A stretch of DNA of 9,173 nucleotides from positions 1 through 9,173 of the forward strand of contig JACZTW010000147.1 of the NCBI GenBank assembly GCA_022573485.1. Reading direction: 5' to 3'. Positions 1 to 6,399 of the stretch are shown piece by piece (within the stretch, counting starts at the first letter, position 1; every line of letters starts with the position of its first letter). The notes beneath the pieces were generated by a model that had not been told where the DNA came from, searched no databases, and saw nothing but the letters and a program-made list of their open reading frames with translations. The DNA comes from Planctomycetota bacterium (GTDB lineage Bacteria > Planctomycetota > Phycisphaerae > UBA1845 > CAIVHJ01). A program made the translations under genes and the position numbers.

Positions 1-1176
1 AACACTTTGACATTTGGCAGGATTTGAAGACCGTGGAGCAAACGTTGGCCCTCTCAAGTTCCGCGGACGAGAAGTTCCCTCCGTTGAACTCGCAGCGCAC
101 CAGAATCGCTTCACGGAGCGAGGCGCCTGAGAAGTCTACGCCGTGCAGGATCGCCCCTTCCAAATCAAACTGGTCGCACTGCGCACCGCTAAGCTGGGCG
201 TACTCGGGCATGTGCACTACGAACTCACTCCGCGCGGAAGCATCCTCTATCGCGCCCCTTCTTATACGATATAGACAAAGTAGTGCGTTTTCCGACAGGC
301 GCGTTTGATATGAGTTGACCAGAATTCCCTCAAGCATTCCCTCCACTTCTTCCACTGCTTCCACTTCCTCCGCGCCGATCATATCCGCGAGAAACCCAAG
401 TACTTCAGGGGACAAAATACCGTCAGCCAGAGCTTGAGTTCTCCGTGCCGCCAACTCCCGACACAAGTAGCAGGCATAGAAGTACTCTCGGTACGACTTG
501 TGAGCGAAACCGTATCGTCCTGCTTCATCTCTCGTCAAGAAGCTGGCTGTTCTGATTTCGTTGTCTATCTCGACTAGGTGCCGATGATCCTCGATGAGGA
601 CGGCCAGGTCGCGCTCAACGTATTCGGCAAGGGCCTTGTGGTGAATGCTCGGTGTTTGTTCTTGTGACAAGCTGCGTGCCAGGCCTGTCACAAAATCCAG
701 CTTCTGTTCTGGAGATAGAACATCTCTCCACTTGTCGCGGTGCACCCACACACCCGTAAAAACTCGATAAAGCGTGGCGGCCGAAATGTCGCCGACCTCG
801 ATCTTGTCGATGGACTTCACAATCATCTCTAAGAGCAACGGTTGCTGGCACAATTCCAACAAATTGTATATCCCGCGGATCTTAGCAATCGCAGCCTTCG
901 CGTTTTCGCCTTTTACTCGCTCGACATATGCCTCGATCTGAGCGACGGAAAACGGCCTAAGGTAGGCGATCTTGAAACCTTTTCTAGATATGAGATCCCA
1001 GTAGAGCTCTTTCGCGAACTCCGAGCTGTATTTGTTCGCATCTCCGAGGATCGTCTCCTTCTCCTCTGTGCGGCTTCGAAAGTAGTGTGTCCTGCAAGTG
1101 AGCAGTATCTTCGCTTGCTGCGCTGCGGCCCGAGCCAGTTCATGGAAGTTGCGTTGAGTTATCTGCGGTGTAACTC
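1..1176 (-). pseudogene. C-terminal remnant of a NACHT STAND NTPase with pentapeptide repeats, truncated by an IS
   Basis: The minus strand is open from the IS junction at 1176 through the window start, about 391 codons with no start codon. Reading inward from the IS, residues RVTPQITQRNF lead into AKILLTCRTHYF (the strand and arginine region that follows Walker B in NACHT proteins), then FKIAYLRPFSVAQIEAY, LLELCQQPLLLEMI and, near 481-510, FAHKSYREYFYACYL, which closes the NACHT module. A linker of about 100 residues follows, then pentapeptide repeats from about 195 down to base 1 (AILHGVDFSGASLREAIL, ELERANV). The P-loop and the expected Walker B block just before RVTPQ are missing, so it cannot work as an NTPase. 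Related proteins are signal-transducing ATPases, and some bacterial NACHT proteins defend against phages. A defence role here is inference. The 3' end lies outside the window. Confidence 0.85.
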
Positions 1177-1201
1177 GGAGATGCCCCGAGAATCGTTAAA
1201 A
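1177..1201 (+). repeat. IS left terminal inverted repeat
   Basis: Twenty of 25 positions match the other terminus. The conserved blocks are GGAGATG at the tip, CCC, and AATCGTTA at internal positions 15-22. This end lies beyond the transposase stop codon. A further GGGGTTCC at 1208-1215 also recurs near the other end. Confidence 0.88.
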
Positions 1202-1221
1202 CTGTGAGGGGTTCCGTTCAT

Positions 1222-2463
1222 TTACGCAACCATCTTGTCCTTGTCAACTGCTAGATTCTCAAGGGCGGCGATCATTTTGGGTAGTTGCCGGTATCCCTTG
1301 ATGCGCTTGAACTTCTTCTCGTGCAGCAGTAATGCCGACGCTGACCAGCGGGCGAGTTGATTGTCCGCTTTCCAGTTCTTCACTCGCCGACCGCGCGTCT
1401 TGACCTTGTCGAAGATGGATTCGATCGGGTTCGTGCTGCGGAAGGTCGTCCGCAGCAAGGCTGGAAGGTCGAGGCGATGCACAGTCAGTGTCTCCTCCAA
1501 GCCCTCGGCCAAGCTACCAGCGGCCTTGTCGCTGCGATCACGCAACCACTTGATGAGCTTCTTGAGTTCGTTCAACGCCTGGTCGTAGGTCTTCATCTCG
1601 TAGGCGTTGCGCATACGCCGCTCGACGGTGCTGTGCAGCTCTTTTGGCAGATAGCTCAGAACGTTGCGGATCTTATGGAGTTGACATCGTTGTACGATGG
1701 CCTGATCCCCCCAGTGTGCCTTAACAGCGCTCCTCAATGCTTTGGCGCCATCGAGCACGAACAGCACATGCTGCGTCGTCGTCAGGTTGCGATCGAGCAC
1801 TGATTGCAGCAGATCCTTGACCACCGCGCTGTTCTCGCTGGCACCCTCACGCAGCCCCAGGATTCTCTTGTGCCCCTTGGCCGTGAATCCGAGAGCGGTG
1901 ATGACGTGCGTCCCGGCCTTCTCGATGCCGTCGATCATGATCACGCAGTACTCGTCCCCGGCCAGATCGCGGCTGTTGATCAGGTCGAGGTCCTTCTGGC
2001 TGGCGCGGATGAAGGCTCGACTCGCGGACGACTTGCTCAGTGGCAGATCGTCGTCCAACTTCCGGGTCACTTCTGAGAAGTCGCGTGTGGAGATGCCGCG
2101 GATCAGAAGCTGCTGAACCTCGTCACTGAACAGATCGTAGTCGTTCAGCGCCGCATACGACTCCAGCGTCACTTCGGCGTCTTCATCCCTCGCCCGGGGC
2201 CGGCGAACCGGCATCCGCTTACCGTCCCACAGGATCGAACCCTTCTCGCTGCCACCCCGAACGGCCTCGGCATCGCGGTCCCGGGCATGGCGCGGGCCGC
2301 ACAGGGCCGTGATCTCGTCTTGGAACAGCTGCTGCACCATCCGCAACGTCGTGCGGTGCAGTTCTTGGCGTAACGCTTCACGGATCACAGCGTGTGCGTC
2401 CGCCGGGGCAACGAGGTGAAGTTCCGCTTGCCTCTTGGTGGACTTGGACTTACTCTTCTTCAT
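1222..2463 (-). CDS. IS256-family (Mutator-type) DDE transposase
   Basis: A 413-residue protein, the usual length for IS256 transposases, which cut and rejoin the element ends through a metal-binding DDE site. The catalytic triad is readable: D178 in VIMIDGI, D238 in FVLDGAKAL and E348 in STNPIESIF. The family C-x2-H signature is C260/H263 in QRCQLHKIRNV. The N-terminal 100 residues are basic and helical, fitting DNA binding. A basic tail (KTRGRRVKNW, HEKKFKRIKG) follows the last acidic residue. The start is supported by AAGGA at 2471-2475, seven bases before ATG. No frameshift or internal stop is present, so the gene appears functional. Expression is probably controlled by the hairpin described separately. 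Confidence 0.96.
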   Translation of the reverse strand: MKKSKSKSTKRQAELHLVAPADAHAVIREALRQELHRTTLRMVQQLFQDEITALCGPRHARDRDAEAVRGGSEKGSILWDGKRMPVRRPRARDEDAEVTLESYAALNDYDLFSDEVQQLLIRGISTRDFSEVTRKLDDDLPLSKSSASRAFIRASQKDLDLINSRDLAGDEYCVIMIDGIEKAGTHVITALGFTAKGHKRILGLREGASENSAVVKDLLQSVLDRNLTTTQHVLFVLDGAKALRSAVKAHWGDQAIVQRCQLHKIRNVLSYLPKELHSTVERRMRNAYEMKTYDQALNELKKLIKWLRDRSDKAAGSLAEGLEETLTVHRLDLPALLRTTFRSTNPIESIFDKVKTRGRRVKNWKADNQLARWSASALLLHEKKFKRIKGYRQLPKMIAALENLAVDKDKMVA

Positions 2464-2465
2464 CG

Positions 2466-2525
2466 GGGGTTCCTTTCTTCAAGAGTTTGAAACATTCACC
2501 TGGGATTCTCCCAGGCAGGAACCCC
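2466..2525 (-). promoter_or_regulatory. Hairpin that would hide the transposase ribosome-binding site in read-through RNA
   Basis: AGGAACCCC at 2517-2525 is the exact complement of GGGGTTCCT at 2466-2474, a 9-bp outer stem. Inside it is a second perfect 7-bp stem, CCTGGGA (2499-2505) with TCCCAGG (2509-2515). On the minus-strand RNA the 3' arm contains AGGA of the transposase Shine-Dalgarno. The 5' arm lies between the predicted -35 and -10, so only transcripts entering from outside the element would contain both arms. This matches the known way some IS elements, such as IS10, suppress transposase made from external transcription. The function here is inferred. Confidence 0.6.
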
Positions 2526-2533
2526 TCCTTCAA
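2505..2533 (-). promoter_or_regulatory. Probable transposase promoter inside the IS right end
   Basis: On the minus strand, a -35-like TTGAAG (2528-2533) and a -10-like GAGAAT (2505-2510) are separated by exactly 17 bases. Each matches the sigma-70 consensus at 4 of 6 positions. The predicted start is near 2498, about 35 bases before the transposase ATG. The call is from motif and spacing only. Confidence 0.4.
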
Positions 2534-2534
2534 T

Positions 2535-2559
2535 TTCTAACGATTAGTGGGACATCTCC
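2535..2559 (-). repeat. IS right terminal inverted repeat
   Basis: Partner of the left repeat, read on the minus strand: GGAGATG, then TCCC, then AATCGTTA. This is the end upstream of the transposase. It supplies the last codons and the TAA stop (2544-2546) of the neighbouring exported-protein ORF. Confidence 0.88.
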
Positions 2560-3200
2560 GCCTCGAAAGGAATTACCGTGAGTTCAAGTTCACCTCGTTT
2601 TTGTTTCTCAAGGAACTCCTTGAGAACCTTCAGCACTTCCTCATGACTTCTGATCGGCTTGTCGGTGAGAACTTTGCTTGCAACGCGCAAACTCTCGACG
2701 GAAAGAGGCCCGAATAGAAGACCCCGATCTCTGGCTCCGTCATAACTTTCCCTGATCTCCTGGGGACGGAGCCGCATACTAGGGCCAACCCAAAACTTGG
2801 TTTTCGTCAAATCTAGATCAGGGATCTGGACAATGGCATATCCGATCTTTGACTTGAATAACGAAGAACCGTAGGAGACTGATTGCACTTGGTCGGCGTA
2901 CAACAGAGGAGGCTTGCCGCCGCGAGTCAAGGAAGGACCAAGATTCACGTCTAGACCAATGAGATAGCCTTCTTTGGCTTCTTGTGTTTTGACCCCGTTG
3001 AACTCAACCGGCTCATCGAAAGCCCAGCGGGCCACGAACGTGACTCCTCGAACACCAAGCCCATCGAAAAGCGGTCCGGTCTTCAATTGATCGTCCTTTG
3101 CTCTCTCTTGCCCAAGGCAAGCCGCTGTTGCTGCGCCCGCGAAGAGAATGAGAACGACCGTCACGAGAGGCTCGGCATTATAGCGTTGCTTGAAATTCAT
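2544..3200 (-). CDS. Putative exported protein of unknown function, 3' end fused into the IS terminus
   Basis: A 218-residue ORF I do not recognise. The first 28 residues form a signal peptide: basic start (MNFKQR), hydrophobic run LVTVVLILFAG and a likely signal peptidase I site after ATA. The Cys that follows lacks a good lipobox, so lipoprotein is less likely. The mature part is soluble and mixed alpha/beta, with a charged helix near residues 186-203 (SHEEVLKVLKEFLEKQKRG) and no obvious catalytic motif. The start has GGAGAG (3206-3211) five bases before ATG. The last four or five residues (AEMSH, with A split across the junction) and the stop come from the IS, so the original C-terminus has been lost or changed by an unknown amount. 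Codon composition is less GC-rich than in the genes to its right, fitting accessory DNA. Confidence 0.65.
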   Translation of the reverse strand: MNFKQRYNAEPLVTVVLILFAGAATAACLGQERAKDDQLKTGPLFDGLGVRGVTFVARWAFDEPVEFNGVKTQEAKEGYLIGLDVNLGPSLTRGGKPPLLYADQVQSVSYGSSLFKSKIGYAIVQIPDLDLTKTKFWVGPSMRLRPQEIRESYDGARDRGLLFGPLSVESLRVASKVLTDKPIRSHEEVLKVLKEFLEKQKRGELELTVIPFEAEMSH

Positions 3201-3300
3201 GTTTGCTCTCCAACTGGCAATGCTATCTACTCAAAAGGTCGATGTCATCGAGACCGACTCTGCCCGGCATGGTCGGGCTGAGTTGGTAGTGCGGCCATGG

Positions 3301-3331
3301 GAATTCGGGGGACATAGTATATTCAATTCTT
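3301..3331. repeat. Possible single arm of a GGGGACA-type palindromic (REP-like) element
   Basis: GAATTCGGGGGACATAGTA followed by TATTCAATTC resembles, from memory, one arm of the GGAATT..GGGGACA..AATTC palindromes found near REP-associated tyrosine transposases. No second arm is visible nearby. It sits between the accessory genes and hutH. The rest of this 158-bp gap shows only the ribosome-binding site of the exported-protein gene. Confidence 0.3.
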
Positions 3332-3358
3332 CTCCCGGGACTCGCTGACGCGGGGTGA

Positions 3359-4954
3359 TCACAGCAAACGCTCGATCGCTGAGGCAACACTGCTGGTCAA
3401 TTCCTGCGCGCGTATCATCTCCACGGCTGACGAAAGTTCTATAGCGAGAACTCGATCCGAGCGTACAAATTCAAATCGCTCACGGGCTTTCTTGTGCGCC
3501 GCTCGCGGGCCGACGCCGGGCTTGAGCGGTGCGCGGAAGTCGAGGGCTTGGGCGGCGCAGAGCATTTCGATGGCCAGGACGGTCTCGGCGTTTTCGAGAA
3601 TGGTCATCAGCTTGTTGGCGGAGGTGGCGCCCATGCTGACGTGGTCTTCCTGCCCGCCGGAGGTGGTGATGGTGTCGATGCTGGCGGGGGTGGCCAGGAC
3701 CTTGTTCTCATTGACCAAGGCGGCAGACGTGTATTGCAGCATCATCAAGCCGCTGTTGATGCCGGGGTCTTTGGTGAGCATGGGCGGCAAGTCGTCCCGG
3801 CCTTCGAGCAGCAGATACGTGCGCCGTTCGGCGATGCTGGCTATCTCTGCCAGAGCGATGGCCATGTAGTCCATGACCAATGCCAGCGATTGGCCGTGGA
3901 AGTTGCCGCCGCTGATGATGTCGCCGTTGTCGAAGATGATCGGATTGTCCGTCACGCTGTTGATCTCGGTCTCGACAATGCCGGCGGCGTGCTCGATGGC
4001 ATCGCGCGAGGCCCCGTGGACCTGCGGAATGCAACGGAACGAGTACGGATCCTGTACGCGGCCGCAATCGGCGTGCGAAGCCATGATCTCGCTGTCGGCG
4101 AGCAAGGCCCGCATGTTGGCGGCGACGATTTGCGAGCCGGCGTGCGGCCGAATCTTGTGCAGCCGCTCGTCGAAGGGCTGGGCGCTGCCGCGGAATCCTT
4201 CCAGCGACATGGCTGCGATGATGTCGGCGTGTTTGGCGAGTCGCCGGGCGCGGATCACGCACACCGCCGCCATGGCGCTCATATATTGCGTGCCGTTGAG
4301 GAGGGCGAGACCCTCCTTGGATTGGAGTTTGATGGGTTTGAGACCGAGCTTCGCAAATGCTTCTTTGGCGGGGAGAGCGGTTCTTTCGGGATTTGGGAGT
4401 CCGCGTGGGCTTAAGCCCACGGCTCGTTGTCCTTTCGCTTTCGGGATGGTCACTTTACCTTCGCCGATCATGGGCAGGGTCATATGGGCCAGCGGGGCGA
4501 GGTCGCCGCTGGCGCCGAGCGAGCCTTTGCTCGGGACGATCGGCAGGCAGTCGGCGTTGAACATGCCGGCGAGCAGTTCGATGGTCTCGCGACGCACGCC
4601 GCTGTGGGCCTGGAGGAGGCTGTGCAGCTTGAACAGGATCATCCAGCGCACCACTTGTTCGCACGCCGGCGCGCCCACGCCCACCGCGTGCGAACGGACG
4701 AGATTTTCCTGCAATTGCTCGAGCTGATCATTCGGAATGGTGATGGATTTCAAGTGGCCGAAACCGGTGTTGATGCCGTACAGCACTCTGCCGTCGGCGA
4801 TGGCCTGCTCAACGATGTCGCGCGAGCGTTGCACGCGCTGCCAGGCGCCTTCGCCGATGGTGACGGTGAGCTTTTGCTCGAGCAGCGGATCGAGCAGTTC
4901 GAGCGACAGCGGCCCGCCGCCCAGCGTCAGAGTTGTCTCGCCTTGTGCGTGCAT
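3359..4954 (-). CDS. hutH: Histidine ammonia-lyase
   Basis: A 531-residue cytosolic enzyme that deaminates L-histidine to trans-urocanate, the first step of histidine breakdown. The self-made MIO cofactor comes from A148-S149-G150 in GSLGASGDLAPLAHM. Other family blocks are YGINTGFGHLKS (59-70), NGTQYMSAMAA (220-230), GGNFHGQSLALVMDYMA and TSGGQEDHVSMGATSANKL. His89 in NLVRSHAVGVG is the residue expected for histidine-specific lyases, against tyrosine or phenylalanine lyases. ATG at 4952-4954 was chosen because family similarity begins just after it and a TATAAT box lies seven bases upstream; the frame stays open to 5221 but that part is unlike HutH. About 20 residues near 173-192 (including RAVGLSPRGL) are extra relative to typical HutH and are encoded by a palindromic repeat. 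No hutU, hutI or hutG is adjacent. Confidence 0.95.
   Translation of the reverse strand: MHAQGETTLTLGGGPLSLELLDPLLEQKLTVTIGEGAWQRVQRSRDIVEQAIADGRVLYGINTGFGHLKSITIPNDQLEQLQENLVRSHAVGVGAPACEQVVRWMILFKLHSLLQAHSGVRRETIELLAGMFNADCLPIVPSKGSLGASGDLAPLAHMTLPMIGEGKVTIPKAKGQRAVGLSPRGLPNPERTALPAKEAFAKLGLKPIKLQSKEGLALLNGTQYMSAMAAVCVIRARRLAKHADIIAAMSLEGFRGSAQPFDERLHKIRPHAGSQIVAANMRALLADSEIMASHADCGRVQDPYSFRCIPQVHGASRDAIEHAAGIVETEINSVTDNPIIFDNGDIISGGNFHGQSLALVMDYMAIALAEIASIAERRTYLLLEGRDDLPPMLTKDPGINSGLMMLQYTSAALVNENKVLATPASIDTITTSGGQEDHVSMGATSANKLMTILENAETVLAIEMLCAAQALDFRAPLKPGVGPRAAHKKARERFEFVRSDRVLAIELSSAVEMIRAQELTSSVASAIERLL
4399..4425 (+). repeat. Palindromic repeat copy inside hutH (in frame)
   Basis: CGTGGGCTTAAGCCCACG at 4404-4421 is a perfect 18-base palindrome. 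With its edges (CCG before, GCTC after) it belongs to the same family as the two elements between hutH and the glycosyltransferase gene. It encodes RAVGLSPRG on the hutH strand, just after GEGKVTIPKAKGQ, in a loop that varies in length among HutH proteins. Confidence 0.75.
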
Positions 4955-4961
4955 TGCGGAG

Positions 4962-4967
4962 ATTATA
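4962..4967 (-). promoter_or_regulatory. hutH -10 box, likely giving a leaderless transcript
   Basis: A perfect TATAAT on the minus strand ends seven bases before the hutH ATG. A start at the usual distance would fall on or next to the A of ATG, so the mRNA would have almost no 5' leader. No ribosome-binding site is visible. The hexamer 17 bases upstream (ATGTGG) is a poor -35. Confidence 0.5.
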
Positions 4968-5054
4968 CCGCAAATCCCACCGGCCCACATCTTGCCTGAG
5001 CACTGGCGGCGAGTACGTGTTTGGCGTGACACCCAAGCCAACGATCGACGTGCT

Positions 5055-5081
5055 TGAGCCGGGCCCTTCAGGGTCCGGACC
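5055..5081 (-). repeat. Palindromic repeat, copy 1 of the intergenic pair
   Basis: CCGGGCCC (5059-5066), TTCA, GGGTCCGG (5071-5078): 8-bp arms with a single G-T mismatch. Read on the minus strand it has CCTGAAGG at its centre and GGTCCG and GGCTCA edges, as in copy 2. The two copies therefore form an inverted pair 28 bases apart, a layout typical of REP-type elements. Confidence 0.75.
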
Positions 5082-5103
5082 GTGCGGGAATCATTGCTGC
5101 CGC

Positions 5104-5130
5104 GGTCCGTGGCCTGAAGGCCACGGCTCA
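5104..5130 (+). repeat. Palindromic repeat, copy 2 of the intergenic pair
   Basis: CCGTGGCCT (5107-5115), GA, AGGCCACGG (5118-5126): perfect 9-bp arms. It shares GGTCCG, central CCTGAAGG and GGCTCA with copy 1. The stem bases differ between copies in paired positions. It lies upstream of the glycosyltransferase start. Outside the two repeats and the hutH -10 box, the 261-base gap shows only a weak ribosome-binding site at 5207-5214. Confidence 0.8.
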
Positions 5131-5215
5131 GCAAGACCGCTCTTCTATCGGACCCAACCGGCGTATCCGAAACCCGCAGGCAAACCAAAGGACCAACCTG
5201 CCCGATAAGGGTGGT

Positions 5216-6319
5216 ATGCACGTCGTGGAAGCGTTATCCGATGCCCGCGCCTTTGACACCAGCGGCAGAGAATCGTTCGCATTGACCGCTGGGTTGCAGT
5301 ACGTGGTACACGATCCCGAAGCGGAGGGCGGCGTGCGGGATGGGGCGTTCAAAGCAATCTGCAAGCTGGATGAAATGCTGCCGCGCTACGACGGGCAGCC
5401 GCTCGCCAACGCCCGCATGCTGATGATGTACATCGGCGGCATGGGCGACGGGCTGGTGTTGGCGGCGTGCTTGAAAGCCCTCAAGGAGCGCTATCCCGAT
5501 TGCACAATCGACGTTCCCTGCCCGGCCCTGCATCACCCTCTGTTGAAACTGGTTGACGCCGACGTGAACATCATGCCGTATCCGCCGCCGGCCTCCGAAC
5601 TCAAACACTATTCATACTATATGTCGCTGGAGGACGTCGATCTCCACGCCACCGATGCGGCGATGAGCAATATCCAGATCTTCGGAAATTGCCTGCGTAC
5701 GCCCGAAGCCACCGAAGCCGTCAAACTCAAACTGCCGTCCGCACTTCTCGAAGAATGGGACATCGGCCAAGCGCGCCAGCCCCGCATCGGCATTGCGCTC
5801 ACGAAATCCGTTCACATGAAAGCTTATCCGGTCGATCTCGCGCTCAAGCTGGTTCAGGCGCTGCTGAAGAAAGACGTAGCGGTGCTGCTGTTCGGGGCCT
5901 CAAATGAAATCGGGCGTGACTTGCCGCATGCTCCACCGATGCTGTTCAATCTGGTGGACAAGACGCCGGACATCGCCTCGCTGGCGGCGATCTTCAGCCA
6001 ACTGGATGCCGTGGTCTGCCCGGATACGATGTTCATGCACCTCGCCGGGGCGTTGCGCCTGCCCACGCTGACCATTTTCACTTGTACGCACGTCAGTGCC
6101 GCCGGAGGCTATCCGACCGTGCGGCTGGCGACGGCCGACGTTCCCTGCCGGCCTTGCGGGGCGGTGGCGCACACTTGCCCGATCGGGCACAGCGCCTGCA
6201 TCGTGCCTCGGCACGCCGATCTGGCCCCCAAGCGTCTCGCCGAGGCTGTGATGGACCTGCTTCGGACCCGCCCAACGGCCGATCAATCGCCTCTGGCCAA
6301 GATGAGCGATTCCCGCTAG
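5216..6319 (+). CDS. Glycosyltransferase family 9 (heptosyltransferase-like) protein
   Basis: A 367-residue GT-B fold protein related to ADP-heptose:LPS heptosyltransferases, which add sugars to the cell-surface glycan on the cytoplasmic face. The N-terminal domain opens at residues 69-100 (LMMYIGGMGDGLVLAACLKALKERYP), matching the family GGxGD loop. The C-terminal donor domain has LLFGASNE (224-231), the block DIASLAAIFSQLDAVVCPD (252-270) and MHLAGALRLPTLTIF (274-288). A cysteine cluster near the end (VPCRPCGAVAHTCPIGHSAC) is common in this family. About 65 residues precede the first conserved block, longer than usual. ATG 5216 was chosen over the upstream ATG at 5054 because AAGGGTGG precedes it and the longer form would translate both intergenic repeats. 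The exact sugar donor and acceptor cannot be told. It diverges from hutH and lies 80 bases before the helicase gene. Confidence 0.85.
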   Translation: MHVVEALSDARAFDTSGRESFALTAGLQYVVHDPEAEGGVRDGAFKAICKLDEMLPRYDGQPLANARMLMMYIGGMGDGLVLAACLKALKERYPDCTIDVPCPALHHPLLKLVDADVNIMPYPPPASELKHYSYYMSLEDVDLHATDAAMSNIQIFGNCLRTPEATEAVKLKLPSALLEEWDIGQARQPRIGIALTKSVHMKAYPVDLALKLVQALLKKDVAVLLFGASNEIGRDLPHAPPMLFNLVDKTPDIASLAAIFSQLDAVVCPDTMFMHLAGALRLPTLTIFTCTHVSAAGGYPTVRLATADVPCRPCGAVAHTCPIGHSACIVPRHADLAPKRLAEAVMDLLRTRPTADQSPLAKMSDSR

Positions 6320-6335
6320 AATACACTCTTAGAAT
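6317..6335 (+). promoter_or_regulatory. Possible -10 boxes ahead of the helicase gene
   Basis: TAGAAT occurs twice, at 6317-6322 (overlapping the glycosyltransferase stop) and 6330-6335. Each is five of six matches to TATAAT, and together they form a TAGAATA direct repeat 13 bases apart. No good -35 is seen for either, so this is a weak candidate. Confidence 0.25.
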
Positions 6336-6399
6336 AAGTAATTTCCGGCCTGTGCGGAGACGTCAATCCCTCACGCCTGTCCTTTTGCCCTTGATTCTT

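Larger units (their letters stand above)
1177..2559 (-). mobile_element. IS256-family insertion sequence, complete by structure
   Basis: A 1383-bp element bounded by imperfect inverted repeats beginning GGAGATG, with one transposase gene filling most of it. Ends were set by aligning the two termini. They match inward from 1177 and 2559; one further base outside (C at 1176, G at 2560) also pairs, so the boundary is uncertain by 1 bp. IS256 elements normally create 8-9 bp target duplications. Here the outer 8-mers are TGTAACTC on the left and GCCTCGAA on the right, which do not match. The flanks are also two unrelated genes. The copy therefore probably sits at a deletion or recombination junction. 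Transposase and both ends look intact, so it may still be mobile. Confidence 0.9.

Noticed and set aside
842..1207. Plus-strand ORF of 121 codons (and a 94-codon one at 24-308)
   Set aside because: Both are antisense to the NACHT/pentapeptide coding frame, which has clear family motifs on the minus strand.
3239..3251. Short palindrome TCGATG-T-CATCGA upstream of the exported-protein gene
   Set aside because: A 6-bp arm near a start codon could be an operator but is easily due to chance, and no regulator is present.
3494..4414. 306-codon plus-strand ORF opposite hutH
   Set aside because: Its composition (Gly, Asp, Val and His rich) is that of a GC-rich antisense shadow, and the minus strand carries unmistakable HutH motifs.
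5055..5130. CRISPR-like reading of the repeated palindromes
   Set aside because: There are only two copies, in opposite orientation, with no regular spacer units and no cas gene. They fit REP-type elements.
5054..5215. Longer glycosyltransferase start at 5054
   Set aside because: It would translate the palindromic repeats, has no ribosome-binding site, and adds nothing resembling GT9.
4955..5221. Upstream extension of hutH to an ATG at 5221
   Set aside because: The extra 89 residues cross both intergenic repeats, have no similarity to HutH and would lie upstream of the TATAAT box.
6082..6399. Longer helicase start at 6082
   Set aside because: The extension overlaps the glycosyltransferase coding region in another frame and precedes the normal helicase N-terminus.
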